Positions 43,553-52,582 of a DNA stretch of 64,000 nt are shown piece by piece. This DNA is from DAIOEK01 sp963721445. Its GTDB lineage: Bacteria; Chloroflexota; Anaerolineae; Anaerolineales; Anaerolineaceae. Numbering within the stretch: position 1 is the first letter of the stretch; every line of letters begins with the position of its first letter. Under the pieces are notes generated by a model. It was not told the origin of the DNA. It ran no database searches and was given only the letters and a program-made list of their open reading frames with translations. The translations under genes and the position numbers were made by a program. Where the stretch lies: assembly GCA_963721445.1 (NCBI GenBank), contig CAVRIZ010000005.1, positions 1,674,001-1,738,000 of the forward strand. Reading direction: 5' to 3'.

Positions 43553-45145
43553 CTACGCAACCAATTTGCCCGGATTCATCATGCCATCTGGATCTACCGT
43601 TTTGCAGATCGAACGGATCAACTCGATCCCCTGGCTGCCTTTCTCGGCTTCCAGATAGGATAAGTGATCCAATCCAACGCCATGCTGGTGGCTGATGGTC
43701 CCGCCTAACTCCACAATTTTCGCACTAGCGGCGGATTTCAATTTTTGCCATCTTTCCAGCGTCTGCGCCGGGTCAGAACCTCTTCGCCATAAGTAGGTGA
43801 TATACGTGCTGGCGCCTACATCATAGAGGTGGGAGAGATGCGCGAACACCAGTGTTTTCTCTCCCTCGTCATCCAACGCAGATGAGAGTTTATTCTTGAC
43901 CGCCATTACCGCAGGGAGCACTTTTGACCAGGGCAACGAAGTCTCCAGTGTGTCCAATGCGAATCCATGTTCCCAAAGTGTGTTCCTCAAATAAGGTGTC
44001 AGGAAACGGGTCTTTTGCCACATCTTACCGATCAACATATTCACAGCGAAACCGCTGTATCGTCGGCTGATATCCTGAACTCGATCATAAGCAAGGTCAC
44101 AGTCATCCGGAGTACCTGTCAAACCGTAGATCATCAGGCAGCGTTCTTCACCGATGCCGATGATCTTCAATCCGCGATTCGCCAATCCAATCAGTTTTGT
44201 CTTGCCTGATAGCTGCAACGTGGTCATGGTTTCCTGAGGATCAGCCAACCGCAACATGGAGACATCCACACCTGCCTGGACAATTTCCCGCACAGCAGCG
44301 GCTCCTGCTTCCCAATGAGGAAAGAAGATCGCCTGGAATTTTTCCTGTTGTGGTACTGGATGGACTCGCATCACTGCCTGGCTAATAATTCCCATTCTGC
44401 CTTCACTGCCCAGAATCACCTGTTTCAGGTCCGGTCCGGCGGCTGAGGCTGGAACGGCAGGGAGTTCCATCCAACCACCGGGGGTCAACATCCGGCCGCC
44501 CAGGAACAGTTCATCCACCCGGCCGTATCGGTAACATTGTTGCCCGACGGATCGGGTTACTAACCATCCGCCAAGGGTGGAATATTCAAAACTCTGCGGG
44601 AAATGTCCGAGAGTGAATCCTGAACTCTTTAATTGATCTTCAAGGGCTGGACCAACGATACCGGCCTGAATGGTTGCCATACGGCTTATCTTGTCTACCG
44701 CTACCACCTGATCCATGCGGGTCATGTCAATGGTGAGCACCGGTCGATCGTTTTGTACAGGATTGATATGTCCCAGCACACTCGACCCTCCGCCGTACGG
44801 AATCACTACTGCCTGTGCGTTCCTTGCAAATCGGATGACCTCTTCCAGATCACTATCTGATTCTGGGTAGGCTACCGCATCCGGGAATTTTCCGATATTA
44901 CCGGAGCGAAGAGCCACCCAATCCGGGAGGCTTTGTCCTCTGGAATGGGTGAGAAGTTCTATGGGATCGGTGTGGATACCCATGACAGGTTTTATGCGGG
45001 ATTCAGGTACACTCTGGATCGCCTGTTCCAGAGTCACATCAGTTAGTTTTTCGGGTTTTCCAACCATATCTTGCAAGTAGACCCGGGCATTTTCCGCTAA
45101 AGGATATATTGTGTCAGCATTTCCCCAACCATTCCAACGTTTCAT
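43553..45145 (-). CDS. FAD-linked oxidase, alkyl-DHAP synthase-like
   Basis: A 530-residue flavoprotein of the FAD_binding_4/PCMH family. It begins MKRWNGWGNADTIYPLAENA, has the FAD-binding AVVIPYGGGSSVLGHI and TLGGWLVTRSVGQQ, and ends in GGTISHQHGVGLDHLSYL. The H-x-H-G signature resembles alkyldihydroxyacetonephosphate synthase rather than glycolate oxidase (EHGIG). AGPS makes the ether bond of ether lipids from acyl-DHAP and a fatty alcohol. Pairing with GlpD fits, but no acyl-DHAP transferase or fatty-alcohol gene is present, so the true reaction is open. GGAGGG three bases before ATG 45145 excludes a 24-codon longer frame. Confidence 0.85.
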   Translation of the reverse strand: MKRWNGWGNADTIYPLAENARVYLQDMVGKPEKLTDVTLEQAIQSVPESRIKPVMGIHTDPIELLTHSRGQSLPDWVALRSGNIGKFPDAVAYPESDSDLEEVIRFARNAQAVVIPYGGGSSVLGHINPVQNDRPVLTIDMTRMDQVVAVDKISRMATIQAGIVGPALEDQLKSSGFTLGHFPQSFEYSTLGGWLVTRSVGQQCYRYGRVDELFLGGRMLTPGGWMELPAVPASAAGPDLKQVILGSEGRMGIISQAVMRVHPVPQQEKFQAIFFPHWEAGAAAVREIVQAGVDVSMLRLADPQETMTTLQLSGKTKLIGLANRGLKIIGIGEERCLMIYGLTGTPDDCDLAYDRVQDISRRYSGFAVNMLIGKMWQKTRFLTPYLRNTLWEHGFALDTLETSLPWSKVLPAVMAVKNKLSSALDDEGEKTLVFAHLSHLYDVGASTYITYLWRRGSDPAQTLERWQKLKSAASAKIVELGGTISHQHGVGLDHLSYLEAEKGSQGIELIRSICKTVDPDGMMNPGKLVA

Positions 45146-45222
45146 TTTCCCTCCAGGTTTTACAGGATACGAATAGTATCCATCCATTTCCGCCCAATGT
45201 ATAACTATAATTCCCAAAAAAC

Positions 45223-46701
45223 CTATTTGGCAGATGAAACCGCATCAATAGCTGAGGATTGTTTCTTCCTTTCCATCCACCACGCCCAGAGACTCAGAAG
45301 GAAGGCGAAAATAATGGCAAATGTGAACATTCGCAGGGTTGATTGTAAAGCGCCAACTTGAATAGCTGGAGGAGCCAGCAACGCATTGCCATCCAAGCCA
45401 GTTGAGAGAGAGAAAACCAATCCAGTCCAAATTGCTCCCATGATCGCGATTCCTGTGATCTGACCAAGGCTGCGGGTTAAGGAGGCCAAGCCGGAGGCGA
45501 TCCCTAATCGTTCCTTTGGGACTGAGCCCATGATGGCATTGTTGTTGGGAGACTGAAACATACCCATGCCCAGACCGACCGGCACAAACCGCAGCATATA
45601 GCCGGCGATGTCTGTATCCACCTGAAGTGTGCTGATCGCAATATATCCGATGACCAGAATTGCCAGCCCGATTACCGTTAATGGGCGTGTTCCATAGCGA
45701 TCAGAAAGGATACCTGAAAGAGGCGCAGTCAATCCCAGCATAACCGGGACAACCGCCATCATCAGACCGATTGTTTGGGGTGGATACCCCCTGATATTTT
45801 CCAGATAGAAAGGCATCAGCAAAGTTGTACCAGCGATACCTATAAAAGCGATGAAACCCGTAACAAGGTTAACGCTGAACAATCCATTCCGGAATAAACC
45901 CAGGTCAATCATCGGGTGTTTCACCCGTTTTTCTACAGCGATAAATACCCCTACGCTCAGGAAAAAGACAACCAGCAAAGATACTACCGGAACAGACGAA
46001 TATCCCAGTACTTCACCCAGGGTTAAGCCAATCAATAAACTGGAAAGACCGACCAGAAGCAGACCGGCGCCAAGGAAATCAAATTGCTGGTGGATACCCG
46101 GAATAATATTTGGAACAAATCGAATCACCATGAATGTTCCGATCAAACCGATCGGGAGGTTGACAAAGAATATCCAATGCCAGGATAAATGACCAAGAAT
46201 GAGTCCGCCAAATGTCGGTCCGGCGATGATTCCCACCGACACCATCAACCCACCAATGCCAAGCGCTTTTCCGCGTTCATTCGGTGGGAAGTTTTCAGTA
46301 ATTATTGCCGTACCCAGAGCCATCATCATCGAAGCGCCGATTGCCTGAAAAATACGCGCGGCAATGAGCATCTCAATAGACACTGATAATCCACAAGCAA
46401 GCGAGCCGAGGCTAAACAGAATGAATCCGGCGGTGTATATCCGCTTTTTTCCTATCATGTCTGCCCAGCGTCCAATCGAGAGCAACAGGATGGTCAACGT
46501 GAGCAAATAACCTAATACGACCCATTGGACCAGACCAAAGGTGGTCTTTAATTCTGTTTGCAGGGTTGGAAGGGCGATGTTGACGATACTGCCGTCGATC
46601 GTGGCCAGGAAAATCCCCATCGCCACCGCGGCCATCACAGTCCATTTTCTTGAATAATCGACTTTGATCGGATTGGAATGCATGATACGATTGAACCCCA
46701 T
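45223..46701 (-). CDS. DHA2-family MFS transporter
   Basis: A 492-residue fourteen-span drug:H+ antiporter-2 type transporter. FLATIDGSIVNIALPTLQTE in span 1 (motif D1), LLLSIGRWADMIGKKRIYT in the loop after span 2 (motif A) and IIAGPTFGGLILGHLSWHWI (motif C) mark the exporter group. A shorter start at 46683 is possible; neither has a strong ribosome site. It heads the minus-strand cluster that continues with the AGPS-like, GlpD and FGGY genes about 77 bases later, so it may export or import a related compound. Confidence 0.87.
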   Translation of the reverse strand: MGFNRIMHSNPIKVDYSRKWTVMAAVAMGIFLATIDGSIVNIALPTLQTELKTTFGLVQWVVLGYLLTLTILLLSIGRWADMIGKKRIYTAGFILFSLGSLACGLSVSIEMLIAARIFQAIGASMMMALGTAIITENFPPNERGKALGIGGLMVSVGIIAGPTFGGLILGHLSWHWIFFVNLPIGLIGTFMVIRFVPNIIPGIHQQFDFLGAGLLLVGLSSLLIGLTLGEVLGYSSVPVVSLLVVFFLSVGVFIAVEKRVKHPMIDLGLFRNGLFSVNLVTGFIAFIGIAGTTLLMPFYLENIRGYPPQTIGLMMAVVPVMLGLTAPLSGILSDRYGTRPLTVIGLAILVIGYIAISTLQVDTDIAGYMLRFVPVGLGMGMFQSPNNNAIMGSVPKERLGIASGLASLTRSLGQITGIAIMGAIWTGLVFSLSTGLDGNALLAPPAIQVGALQSTLRMFTFAIIFAFLLSLWAWWMERKKQSSAIDAVSSAK

Positions 46702-46760
46702 TTCAGGCGTGTCGGCTGTGAGATGTATAATAGCATAGATTTTCTAGTGAGGAAAAAGGA

Positions 46761-47927
46761 TTGAATCCTGAACGTTTTTCCCGAATTGACGAATGGATGG
46801 AGCGGCTGGAATTCGACGCTCTTATATGCCGTCTGCCGGAGAATGTGGTCTATTTGAGCGGCACCTATCCAGTATTGGGGATGTCGGCGGTGAGCTATGT
46901 CCCCGGTTTGGCTATCCACCTGCTTCAGCCAGAATTTGAGCGAATGTGGGTGAAAACGGACCAAAATGTTCATTATTTTCCGACCGGGCACCTGTCTGAC
47001 CCATCGCTGCAGGATTCTTATTTATTCTGGTTAAGCCAGATGAAGACTCTTTTCTCAAACCGGTTAGCCAGGATTGGGGTGGAGAATGAGTTTGGGATTA
47101 CTGCGCCGGCCTTCAATGCATCTGAAGCTTTATTGCCTGATACAGCGTGGAGGATGATTATCCAAAAAATCTTTCCGGAAAGCGAATTGGTTGATTGTTC
47201 ATCTATGCTGGGTGAGGTTCGTGGCATTAAAGATGAGTATGAGATAGAAATGCTTCGTCGGGCGAATCGGATCGCGGATTTGGGTTTACGTGAATTGGAA
47301 AAAGCCATCCAACCGGAATTATCTGAGGTGGAAGCCGCCGCGCTCGTTGAATCAAGCATCCGGACGAAAGGTACCGGGTTCAAAGGAGCTCAATTGGTGC
47401 AGGCGTTCGCCCAGGTTACCGCGGGTGCAGAAGGGACATATCGCCAATCCATGCTCACGCCCTCATCGAATTACCGGTTCCAAAAAGGTGACCTTGTGAT
47501 GATCGAGCTGGGTGTTTGCGTGGATGGGTACTGGTCTGATTTGACCCGAGTATATTGTGTCGGAGCAGCGACCAGAGAGCAGCAGCGGGTTTACAACGCT
47601 GTATGGCATGCCCAGAGACAGGCCATCCAATTATTGAAAAATGGATATAGATGGAGCGATCCGGATTTGGCGGCACGTAAAGCGCTGGAAGAAGCCGGTC
47701 TGCTGCCTTATTTTATTCACGGAACCGGGCATGGAATTGGTTGCCGGTACCATGAGAGTATTCCCCAATTGGGTCCGTTTAGAGATGAAATACTAATGAC
47801 AGGTATGGTGACCAGTGTTGAACCCGGAGTGTATATCCCCGGTTTTGGTGGTATCCGAATAGAAGATAACCTGGTGGTTACCGATGATGAGGCGGATTGG
47901 TTATCAGAACCGGTGGAGCCATGGTAA
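46761..47927 (+). CDS. M24 family metallopeptidase (Xaa-Pro dipeptidase-like)
   Basis: A 388-residue creatinase-N plus M24 peptidase protein (aminopeptidase P/prolidase group). Of the five metal ligands, the later four are present: D in GYWSDLTRVY, H in HGTGHGIGC, E in SVEPGVYIP and E in GGIRIEDN. The first, usually D in a D-L-G segment, reads E here (MIELGVCVDG), so metal binding may be altered. The TTG start follows GTGAGGAA. Its stop overlaps the start of the glycosyltransferase by seven bases, suggesting co-transcription. Confidence 0.87.
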   Translation: MNPERFSRIDEWMERLEFDALICRLPENVVYLSGTYPVLGMSAVSYVPGLAIHLLQPEFERMWVKTDQNVHYFPTGHLSDPSLQDSYLFWLSQMKTLFSNRLARIGVENEFGITAPAFNASEALLPDTAWRMIIQKIFPESELVDCSSMLGEVRGIKDEYEIEMLRRANRIADLGLRELEKAIQPELSEVEAAALVESSIRTKGTGFKGAQLVQAFAQVTAGAEGTYRQSMLTPSSNYRFQKGDLVMIELGVCVDGYWSDLTRVYCVGAATREQQRVYNAVWHAQRQAIQLLKNGYRWSDPDLAARKALEEAGLLPYFIHGTGHGIGCRYHESIPQLGPFRDEILMTGMVTSVEPGVYIPGFGGIRIEDNLVVTDDEADWLSEPVEPW

Positions 47928-49489
47928 AAAGCAATACTGGAATTAACCGGCGGCAAGACCAAAATACGGGTCCCGAGCATTCGAACCCACCAGCAGATAC
48001 GTCATTTTGGAAGGGATTTCTTCCCGATAGTAAAGAGCGTGGCTGGACAATTGCTGCTTTGGTTGTAATTCTCATCGGAGCGATACTGCGCATAGTTTTC
48101 ATCAATCAATCAGTCGGGAACGATGAGGCGTATACGTACCTGGCATTCTCATCGCGACCTGTTCTATCCATCCTGACCGATTACTCCCACCCGAACAACC
48201 ATATTTTCCATTCCATTCTGGCACATTTCTCGGCACTTCTCTTCGGGCAGGTTACCTGGGCTATCCGTTTACCTGCTCTGCTCGGTGGAATTCTCATGAT
48301 TCCCGCCTGTTATCTAGCAGGGCGAAAGCTATACAGCGCCCCGGCGGGATTGATGGCAGCCTCGTTTCTGGCAGCCAGCCCGACGTTTATTACCTATTCT
48401 GCGCAGGCAAGAGGGTATACCGTTCTGGCATTCTTTACCCTGGTTATGATCCTGCTCGGGGCAGAATTAGTGCAGCAGAACAACCGATCCGGTTGGATCG
48501 TCTTCTCCCTCTGTGGTGTTCTCGGCGCATTTACCATCCCGATCATGGTTTACCCGCTTGCCGCATTGTATATCTGGCTGGTTTTGGAATTCTTTACACG
48601 ATATGGATGGTCGCGAGAATTCCGGCAGCGGATCATTCCGGTACTGGTCAGCGCCATTGGAGTGATTGCCGGAACTGTCCTTGTCTACTTGCCAGTGATC
48701 CTGGCGGGGACTGGATTGAAATCATTGATCGCCAATGGTGAGGTGGTCTCCCAACCCTGGTCGATATTTATAATCAACCTGCGGACCCGACTCGGCCGCA
48801 CCTGGACAGAATGGAATGATGCACTACCCTTCTTTTTTACGTTTCTGACTGCCATCGGATTTGTGATCTCGTTTTATATTCATCGACGGCTATCCCGGAC
48901 GAAAGTTCATCTGGCCGTTGCATCCGTCCTGGGCTTTGCGATCGTCCTTCTTATTCATCGAGTGGCACCCTATACCCGAATCTGGACGTTTGTACAGCCA
49001 TGGTTTTATATTTGGGCAGGAGCCGGACTGGCGGGATTGGTGCAGTTCTTATTTGGCAAGGGCAATCTGGCTTATGTGTTTTTCATAGCGGCGTTGGCGG
49101 TCTACCCCATCCTATCCATTGGGGTAAATTTGCAGCGTGGTGGATACACGGAGGTAACGCAACCCGGTGTCGAGGAGACTGTATCTGCTGCATTACTTAC
49201 AGAACTTCAGGATGGACAGATGGTAGTGGCTGTGGTTCCGACCAGCACCCAGATCAAATATTACTTCAGCCAGAAAGCGGAGTATAAAAATTGGTTTTAT
49301 GATACCTATCGTCAGCAACCATTTGATCAACTTCTGGTGGTTGTCGCGACAAACTCAGACCAAACTTTACAATCTGTGTTGGAGCGGAACAAACTGCTCG
49401 ATCAAGTGGGTTGGCAAACGGGCGAGATCGTCTACTCGTATAAAAAAGTCGATGTTTACCGGGTGGACCGCCTTCAGGAGGTTCCATGA
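47921..49489 (+). CDS. GT39-type membrane glycosyltransferase
   Basis: A 522-residue GT-C fold membrane protein of the dolichyl-phosphate mannosyltransferase/ArnT-like (PMT_2) group. After a short polar tail and a first span (TIAALVVILIGAILRIVFI) comes the acidic catalytic loop SVGNDEAYTYLAFSS, then SHPNNHIFHSILAH, and about ten further spans. It should transfer a sugar from a polyprenyl-phosphate donor to a lipid or protein outside the membrane. GGTGGAG directly precedes the ATG. Four bases overlap with mtnA downstream. Confidence 0.83.
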   Translation: MVKSNTGINRRQDQNTGPEHSNPPADTSFWKGFLPDSKERGWTIAALVVILIGAILRIVFINQSVGNDEAYTYLAFSSRPVLSILTDYSHPNNHIFHSILAHFSALLFGQVTWAIRLPALLGGILMIPACYLAGRKLYSAPAGLMAASFLAASPTFITYSAQARGYTVLAFFTLVMILLGAELVQQNNRSGWIVFSLCGVLGAFTIPIMVYPLAALYIWLVLEFFTRYGWSREFRQRIIPVLVSAIGVIAGTVLVYLPVILAGTGLKSLIANGEVVSQPWSIFIINLRTRLGRTWTEWNDALPFFFTFLTAIGFVISFYIHRRLSRTKVHLAVASVLGFAIVLLIHRVAPYTRIWTFVQPWFYIWAGAGLAGLVQFLFGKGNLAYVFFIAALAVYPILSIGVNLQRGGYTEVTQPGVEETVSAALLTELQDGQMVVAVVPTSTQIKYYFSQKAEYKNWFYDTYRQQPFDQLLVVVATNSDQTLQSVLERNKLLDQVGWQTGEIVYSYKKVDVYRVDRLQEVP

Positions 49490-50529
49490 TGGATTATTTC
49501 AGCATCAAATGGATGGGAGATCACCTGGTCATGCTGGATCAGCGAATGTTGCCCGGACGAACAACCTACCTTGAATATCGGGATGCCCTTGGTGTAGCTG
49601 AAGCGATTCAAACCATGGTTGTGCGAGGAGCTCCAGCCATCGGCGCGGCGGCAGGATATGGCATGGCGTTGGCTGCTCTTGGTGCCAAAACTGACCAAAT
49701 CGATGAAGCCAGACAAGCTTTACAGAAGGCTGCCGGGGTGTTGATTGCTGCCAGACCAACAGCTGTGAATCTTTCCTGGGCTGTGAATCGGATCTTGAAG
49801 ATGCTCGATAGCCTAGAGTTCCAATCCGTTGATGAAATGAGCAAGGCAGTTCTAGCGGAAGCTTCGCTGATCCAACGGGAGGATGAGGAATCCAACCGGA
49901 TGATGGGATTAATTGGATTGGCTGTGGTACCGGCTGGCGCGAAAATCATTCATCACTGTAATACCGGCGCACTGGCTACAACAGGGATTGGCACCGCCCT
50001 GGGCGTTATCCGGACGGCGCATGAACACAACCGGCATGTATTTGTATATGTGGATGAAACCCGTCCCCGCCTACAAGGGGCGCGTCTAACATCCTGGGAA
50101 TTGAGCCAATTGGGAATTCCTCATCAGATCATTGTGGATGGAGCGGCTGCGTATGTTATGCGCACGAAAGGGGTGGACCTCTGCCTGGTTGGTTGTGACC
50201 GGGTGGCAGCTAATGGCGATACCGCCAACAAGATCGGCACATTCCACCTGGCTCTGGCAGCCTGGTCACAAGATATTCCATTCTACGTGGTCGGACCTAC
50301 CAGTACGATCGATCTGGCGATACCGGATGGCGATCATATCCCGGTCGAGGAACGTGCAGAAGACGAGGTAACGATCATCGAAGGGAATCAGATCGCACCT
50401 CAGGGTGCGCGGGCATTTAATCCTGCGTTCGATGTGACCCCTTCGCGCTACATCACCGGGATCATCACCGAAAAGGGGATTGCTTATCCACCTTTTAACG
50501 ATAGCCTGCGGAAATTATTTGAATGGTGA
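49486..50529 (+). CDS. mtnA: S-methyl-5-thioribose-1-phosphate isomerase
   Basis: A 347-residue aldose-ketose isomerase of the methionine salvage pathway, converting methylthioribose-1-phosphate to methylthioribulose-1-phosphate. It shows TMVVRGAPAIGAAAGYGMA, the catalytic cysteine in HHCNTGALATTGIGTALG and the catalytic aspartate in LVGCDRVAANGDTANKIGT. Length and order match MtnA throughout. AGGAGG precedes two adjacent ATGs at 49486 and 49489. It ends at a strong terminator, closing the three-gene unit with the peptidase and glycosyltransferase. Confidence 0.93.
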   Translation: MMDYFSIKWMGDHLVMLDQRMLPGRTTYLEYRDALGVAEAIQTMVVRGAPAIGAAAGYGMALAALGAKTDQIDEARQALQKAAGVLIAARPTAVNLSWAVNRILKMLDSLEFQSVDEMSKAVLAEASLIQREDEESNRMMGLIGLAVVPAGAKIIHHCNTGALATTGIGTALGVIRTAHEHNRHVFVYVDETRPRLQGARLTSWELSQLGIPHQIIVDGAAAYVMRTKGVDLCLVGCDRVAANGDTANKIGTFHLALAAWSQDIPFYVVGPTSTIDLAIPDGDHIPVEERAEDEVTIIEGNQIAPQGARAFNPAFDVTPSRYITGIITEKGIAYPPFNDSLRKLFEW

Positions 50530-50547
50530 GCAATTTTGAAGGTGGAG

Positions 50548-50580
50548 AACGGATATCTGATCACTAATATCCGTTTTTTT
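50548..50580 (+). terminator. rho-independent terminator after mtnA
   Basis: Stem AACGGATAT (50548-50556) with ATATCCGTT (50567-50575), ten-base loop, and a run of seven T (50574-50580). The best terminator in the window. Confidence 0.92.
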
Positions 50581-50632
50581 ATGCAACTTTCCAACGATTA
50601 CTCCGTAAATAGTGGTGAAAGGAGTGATCAAT

Positions 50633-50860
50633 ATGGCAAATAATAAAAATCACCATGTCCCGTGGTTTCTCTGGCCTTTCTGGGCTATCTGGCGGCTGAT
50701 TACCTGGGTAATTGAACTTACCGGTCGTCTGGTTGGTGTAATTCTCGGACTGGTGTTCATGATCGTTGGTGTGATCATCAGCCTGACCGTGATTGGATTA
50801 ATTGTTGGTATCCCGATGTTTATCCTCGGTTTGTTGTTGATGCTGCGCTGCATTTTCTAA
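50633..50860 (+). CDS. small membrane protein, unknown
   Basis: A 75-residue protein with an aromatic N-terminal segment (HHVPWFLWPFWAIWRLITW) and two hydrophobic spans (LVGVILGLVFMIVGVIISLT and VIGLIVGIPMFILGLLLML). AAAGGAG sits at normal distance from ATG 50633; an in-frame GTG at 50612 is less well placed. It lies between two terminators as its own transcription unit. Function unknown. Confidence 0.75.
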   Translation: MANNKNHHVPWFLWPFWAIWRLITWVIELTGRLVGVILGLVFMIVGVIISLTVIGLIVGIPMFILGLLLMLRCIF

Positions 50861-50929
50861 TCATTATTGGTATGGGCTGCTTTCGAAAGGAAAGTAGCCT
50901 GTAAAAAGCAATCACCTCCAGGTGTTAAT

Positions 50930-50965
50930 GACAATCAGCAGGGTTATTTTCCCTTGCTGATTGTC
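50930..50965 (+). terminator. hairpin after the small membrane protein
   Basis: GACAATCAGCA (50930-50940) pairs perfectly with TGCTGATTGTC (50955-50965), with an inner GGG/CCC helix. There is no long T run, so termination efficiency is uncertain. Confidence 0.65.
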
Positions 50966-51048
50966 GAATTTAAGGTGGTTGTCCAAGCTAGACACAGGAG
51001 TGATATATCAAATATCTTCTGGTATGATGAGGTCATTCAGGAGGCGCC

Positions 51049-51588
51049 ATGCAGAAAGTCATTGTTGCTTCGTCTAATCCGGTAAAAGTGAGGGCGGTGT
51101 TGGAAGGATTTAAAGTGATGTTCCCCGGTGAGGAATTTGTCCATATCGGTTTGAAATTTGATTCTCCGGTCAGTGCCCAACCGATGTGTGATGCCGAAAC
51201 CCGGATGGGTGCGATCAAACGGGCTGAAGTGGCACGTGACACGTCGCCGGACGCCGATTATTGGGTCGGGGTAGAAGGCGGCGTGGATGAAGAACCGGAA
51301 GGCATGATCGTCTACGCCTGGGTGGTGGTATTGAGCCGTGAGCGAATTGGTCAGGCTCGCAGCGCTTCTTTCTACATCCCACCACAGATCGCGGACCTTG
51401 TCCGGCAGGGGAAAGAGTTGGGTGAAGCGGATGATCTGTTCTTCTCGAGAATAAACTCCAAACAGGAAAATGGCGCTATTGGGATATTAACAGCCGACGC
51501 AATAACGCGCCAAAAGCTGTATGAACCGGCGGTAATCATGGCGCTCATTCCTTTTAAGAACCCGGAGTTGTACCCACTTCCAGCTTGA
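51049..51588 (+). CDS. yjjX: inosine/xanthosine triphosphatase (YjjX-like)
   Basis: A 179-residue house-cleaning NTPase of the YjjX family, which hydrolyses ITP and XTP. It opens VIVASSNPVKVRAVLEGF, has SAQPMCDAETRMGAIKRAE and the signature ADYWVGVEGGVDEE, and GAIGILTADAITR near the end. AGGAGG precedes the ATG. The last 35 bases overlap the 3' end of the EamA transporter on the other strand. Confidence 0.9.
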   Translation: MQKVIVASSNPVKVRAVLEGFKVMFPGEEFVHIGLKFDSPVSAQPMCDAETRMGAIKRAEVARDTSPDADYWVGVEGGVDEEPEGMIVYAWVVVLSRERIGQARSASFYIPPQIADLVRQGKELGEADDLFFSRINSKQENGAIGILTADAITRQKLYEPAVIMALIPFKNPELYPLPA

Positions 51589-52159
51589 CTGCTCTCCGAA
51601 ATAACTGAACCATGATCACTCCGACCAGGATCACGCCTAAACCAAATACCTGACGCGGAGTGATCCTTTCCCCCAGAAAAAAATACGCCAGAACTGGCAC
51701 TTGAATCATTAATGTATTGATGATTGCTGATGTTTCCGTTGCTTGTAGTACTTGCATAGATCGGTTGATAAGAGTAAAGGCAAAGGCTGTATTGACGACG
51801 GCCATCCAAACGATGATCCCCCAGGATGTGATCGAAAACGGTGGGAAACCTTCCGTGGCCATTCCTCCCAGGAACATGACGATACTGCCGATCAGGATGC
51901 TGAGTGTGGTCAGCGTAAGCGGGGGAAGGTAGATGGACCGGTTGATGTCTCTCGCGATGATGGAACCGATCGCGCCCAGAATTGTACCGGTCACCACAAT
52001 GAGAACACCGTTGACCTGATTCGCCTGAATGGTAATTGGAAAAAAGTAAAGCCATGCCCCGATGGGTGTGAGCAGCACTCCTGTCCATTGGAGAATCGAG
52101 AGTGGTTCTTTCAGGAAAATCGTCCCGAGCAAGGCGATTACGATCGTGGACATGCCCAA
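51554..52159 (-). CDS. EamA/DMT transporter, C-terminal fragment
   Basis: 201 residues covering about the last seven spans of a ten-span drug/metabolite transporter. MSTIVIALLGTIFLKEPLS completes the first EamA repeat, and FTLINRSMQVLQATETSAII with FLGERITPRQVFGLGVILVG is the canonical end of the second. The first spans are in another frame just upstream (next entry); the ATG 52159 is an internal methionine. Function of the whole would be export or import of an unknown metabolite. Confidence 0.8.
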   Translation of the reverse strand: MGMSTIVIALLGTIFLKEPLSILQWTGVLLTPIGAWLYFFPITIQANQVNGVLIVVTGTILGAIGSIIARDINRSIYLPPLTLTTLSILIGSIVMFLGGMATEGFPPFSITSWGIIVWMAVVNTAFAFTLINRSMQVLQATETSAIINTLMIQVPVLAYFFLGERITPRQVFGLGVILVGVIMVQLFRRAVKLEVGTTPGS

Positions 52160-52472
52160 GTATCAGATTAACACTGGTTGCGGGGAGGTCCTTTAATCCC
52201 AGGAATTGAGAGGATTGCATGGCAGCGTAATAAAACAATCCGATCAGGGTGATCTTGAGCCATCCTTTGCCATTGATCTCACGGATCAAGGCTCGTTCTC
52301 TGGAAAATGACCAGATCACCAATAAACAGATGGCAGCCAGACCGTACCGCAGACCGGCGAATAAAAGCGCCGGTACATCTTTCAAACCGATTTTTATCAA
52401 TACCCAGGAAGTAGCCCAGATAAAGGTGACCAGCAGTGCTTGTAAAATGGCTTTCAGACGCGATGATACCAT
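52155..52472 (-). CDS. EamA/DMT transporter, N-terminal fragment (frameshifted)
   Basis: First 106 residues of the same transporter: ILQALLVTFIWATSWVLIKI, LLFAGLRYGLAAICLLVIW, ALIREINGKGW and SSQFLGLKDLPATSVNLIL. One extra C in CCC 52155-52157 (G on the coding strand) throws the frame; removing it gives NLILGMSTIVIALLG. GGTGG before ATG 52472 marks the start. Reading on in the original frame gives proline- and histidine-rich nonsense. Confidence 0.75.
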
Positions 52473-52582
52473 GATTTCCACCAGAAAAATTAATGTAAAA
52501 AGTATATCATTGGTGCTACGATGCTAGACACAAGCGAGATGTGTGGGATGGCGTTGTTATAATCGAATCAGGAGATCGTCCA

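Noticed and set aside
51372..51553. Extended frame of the EamA N-terminal fragment through yjjX
   Set aside because: Beyond the frameshift it reads low-complexity nonsense antisense to yjjX; the transporter continues in the other frame and stops at 51554.
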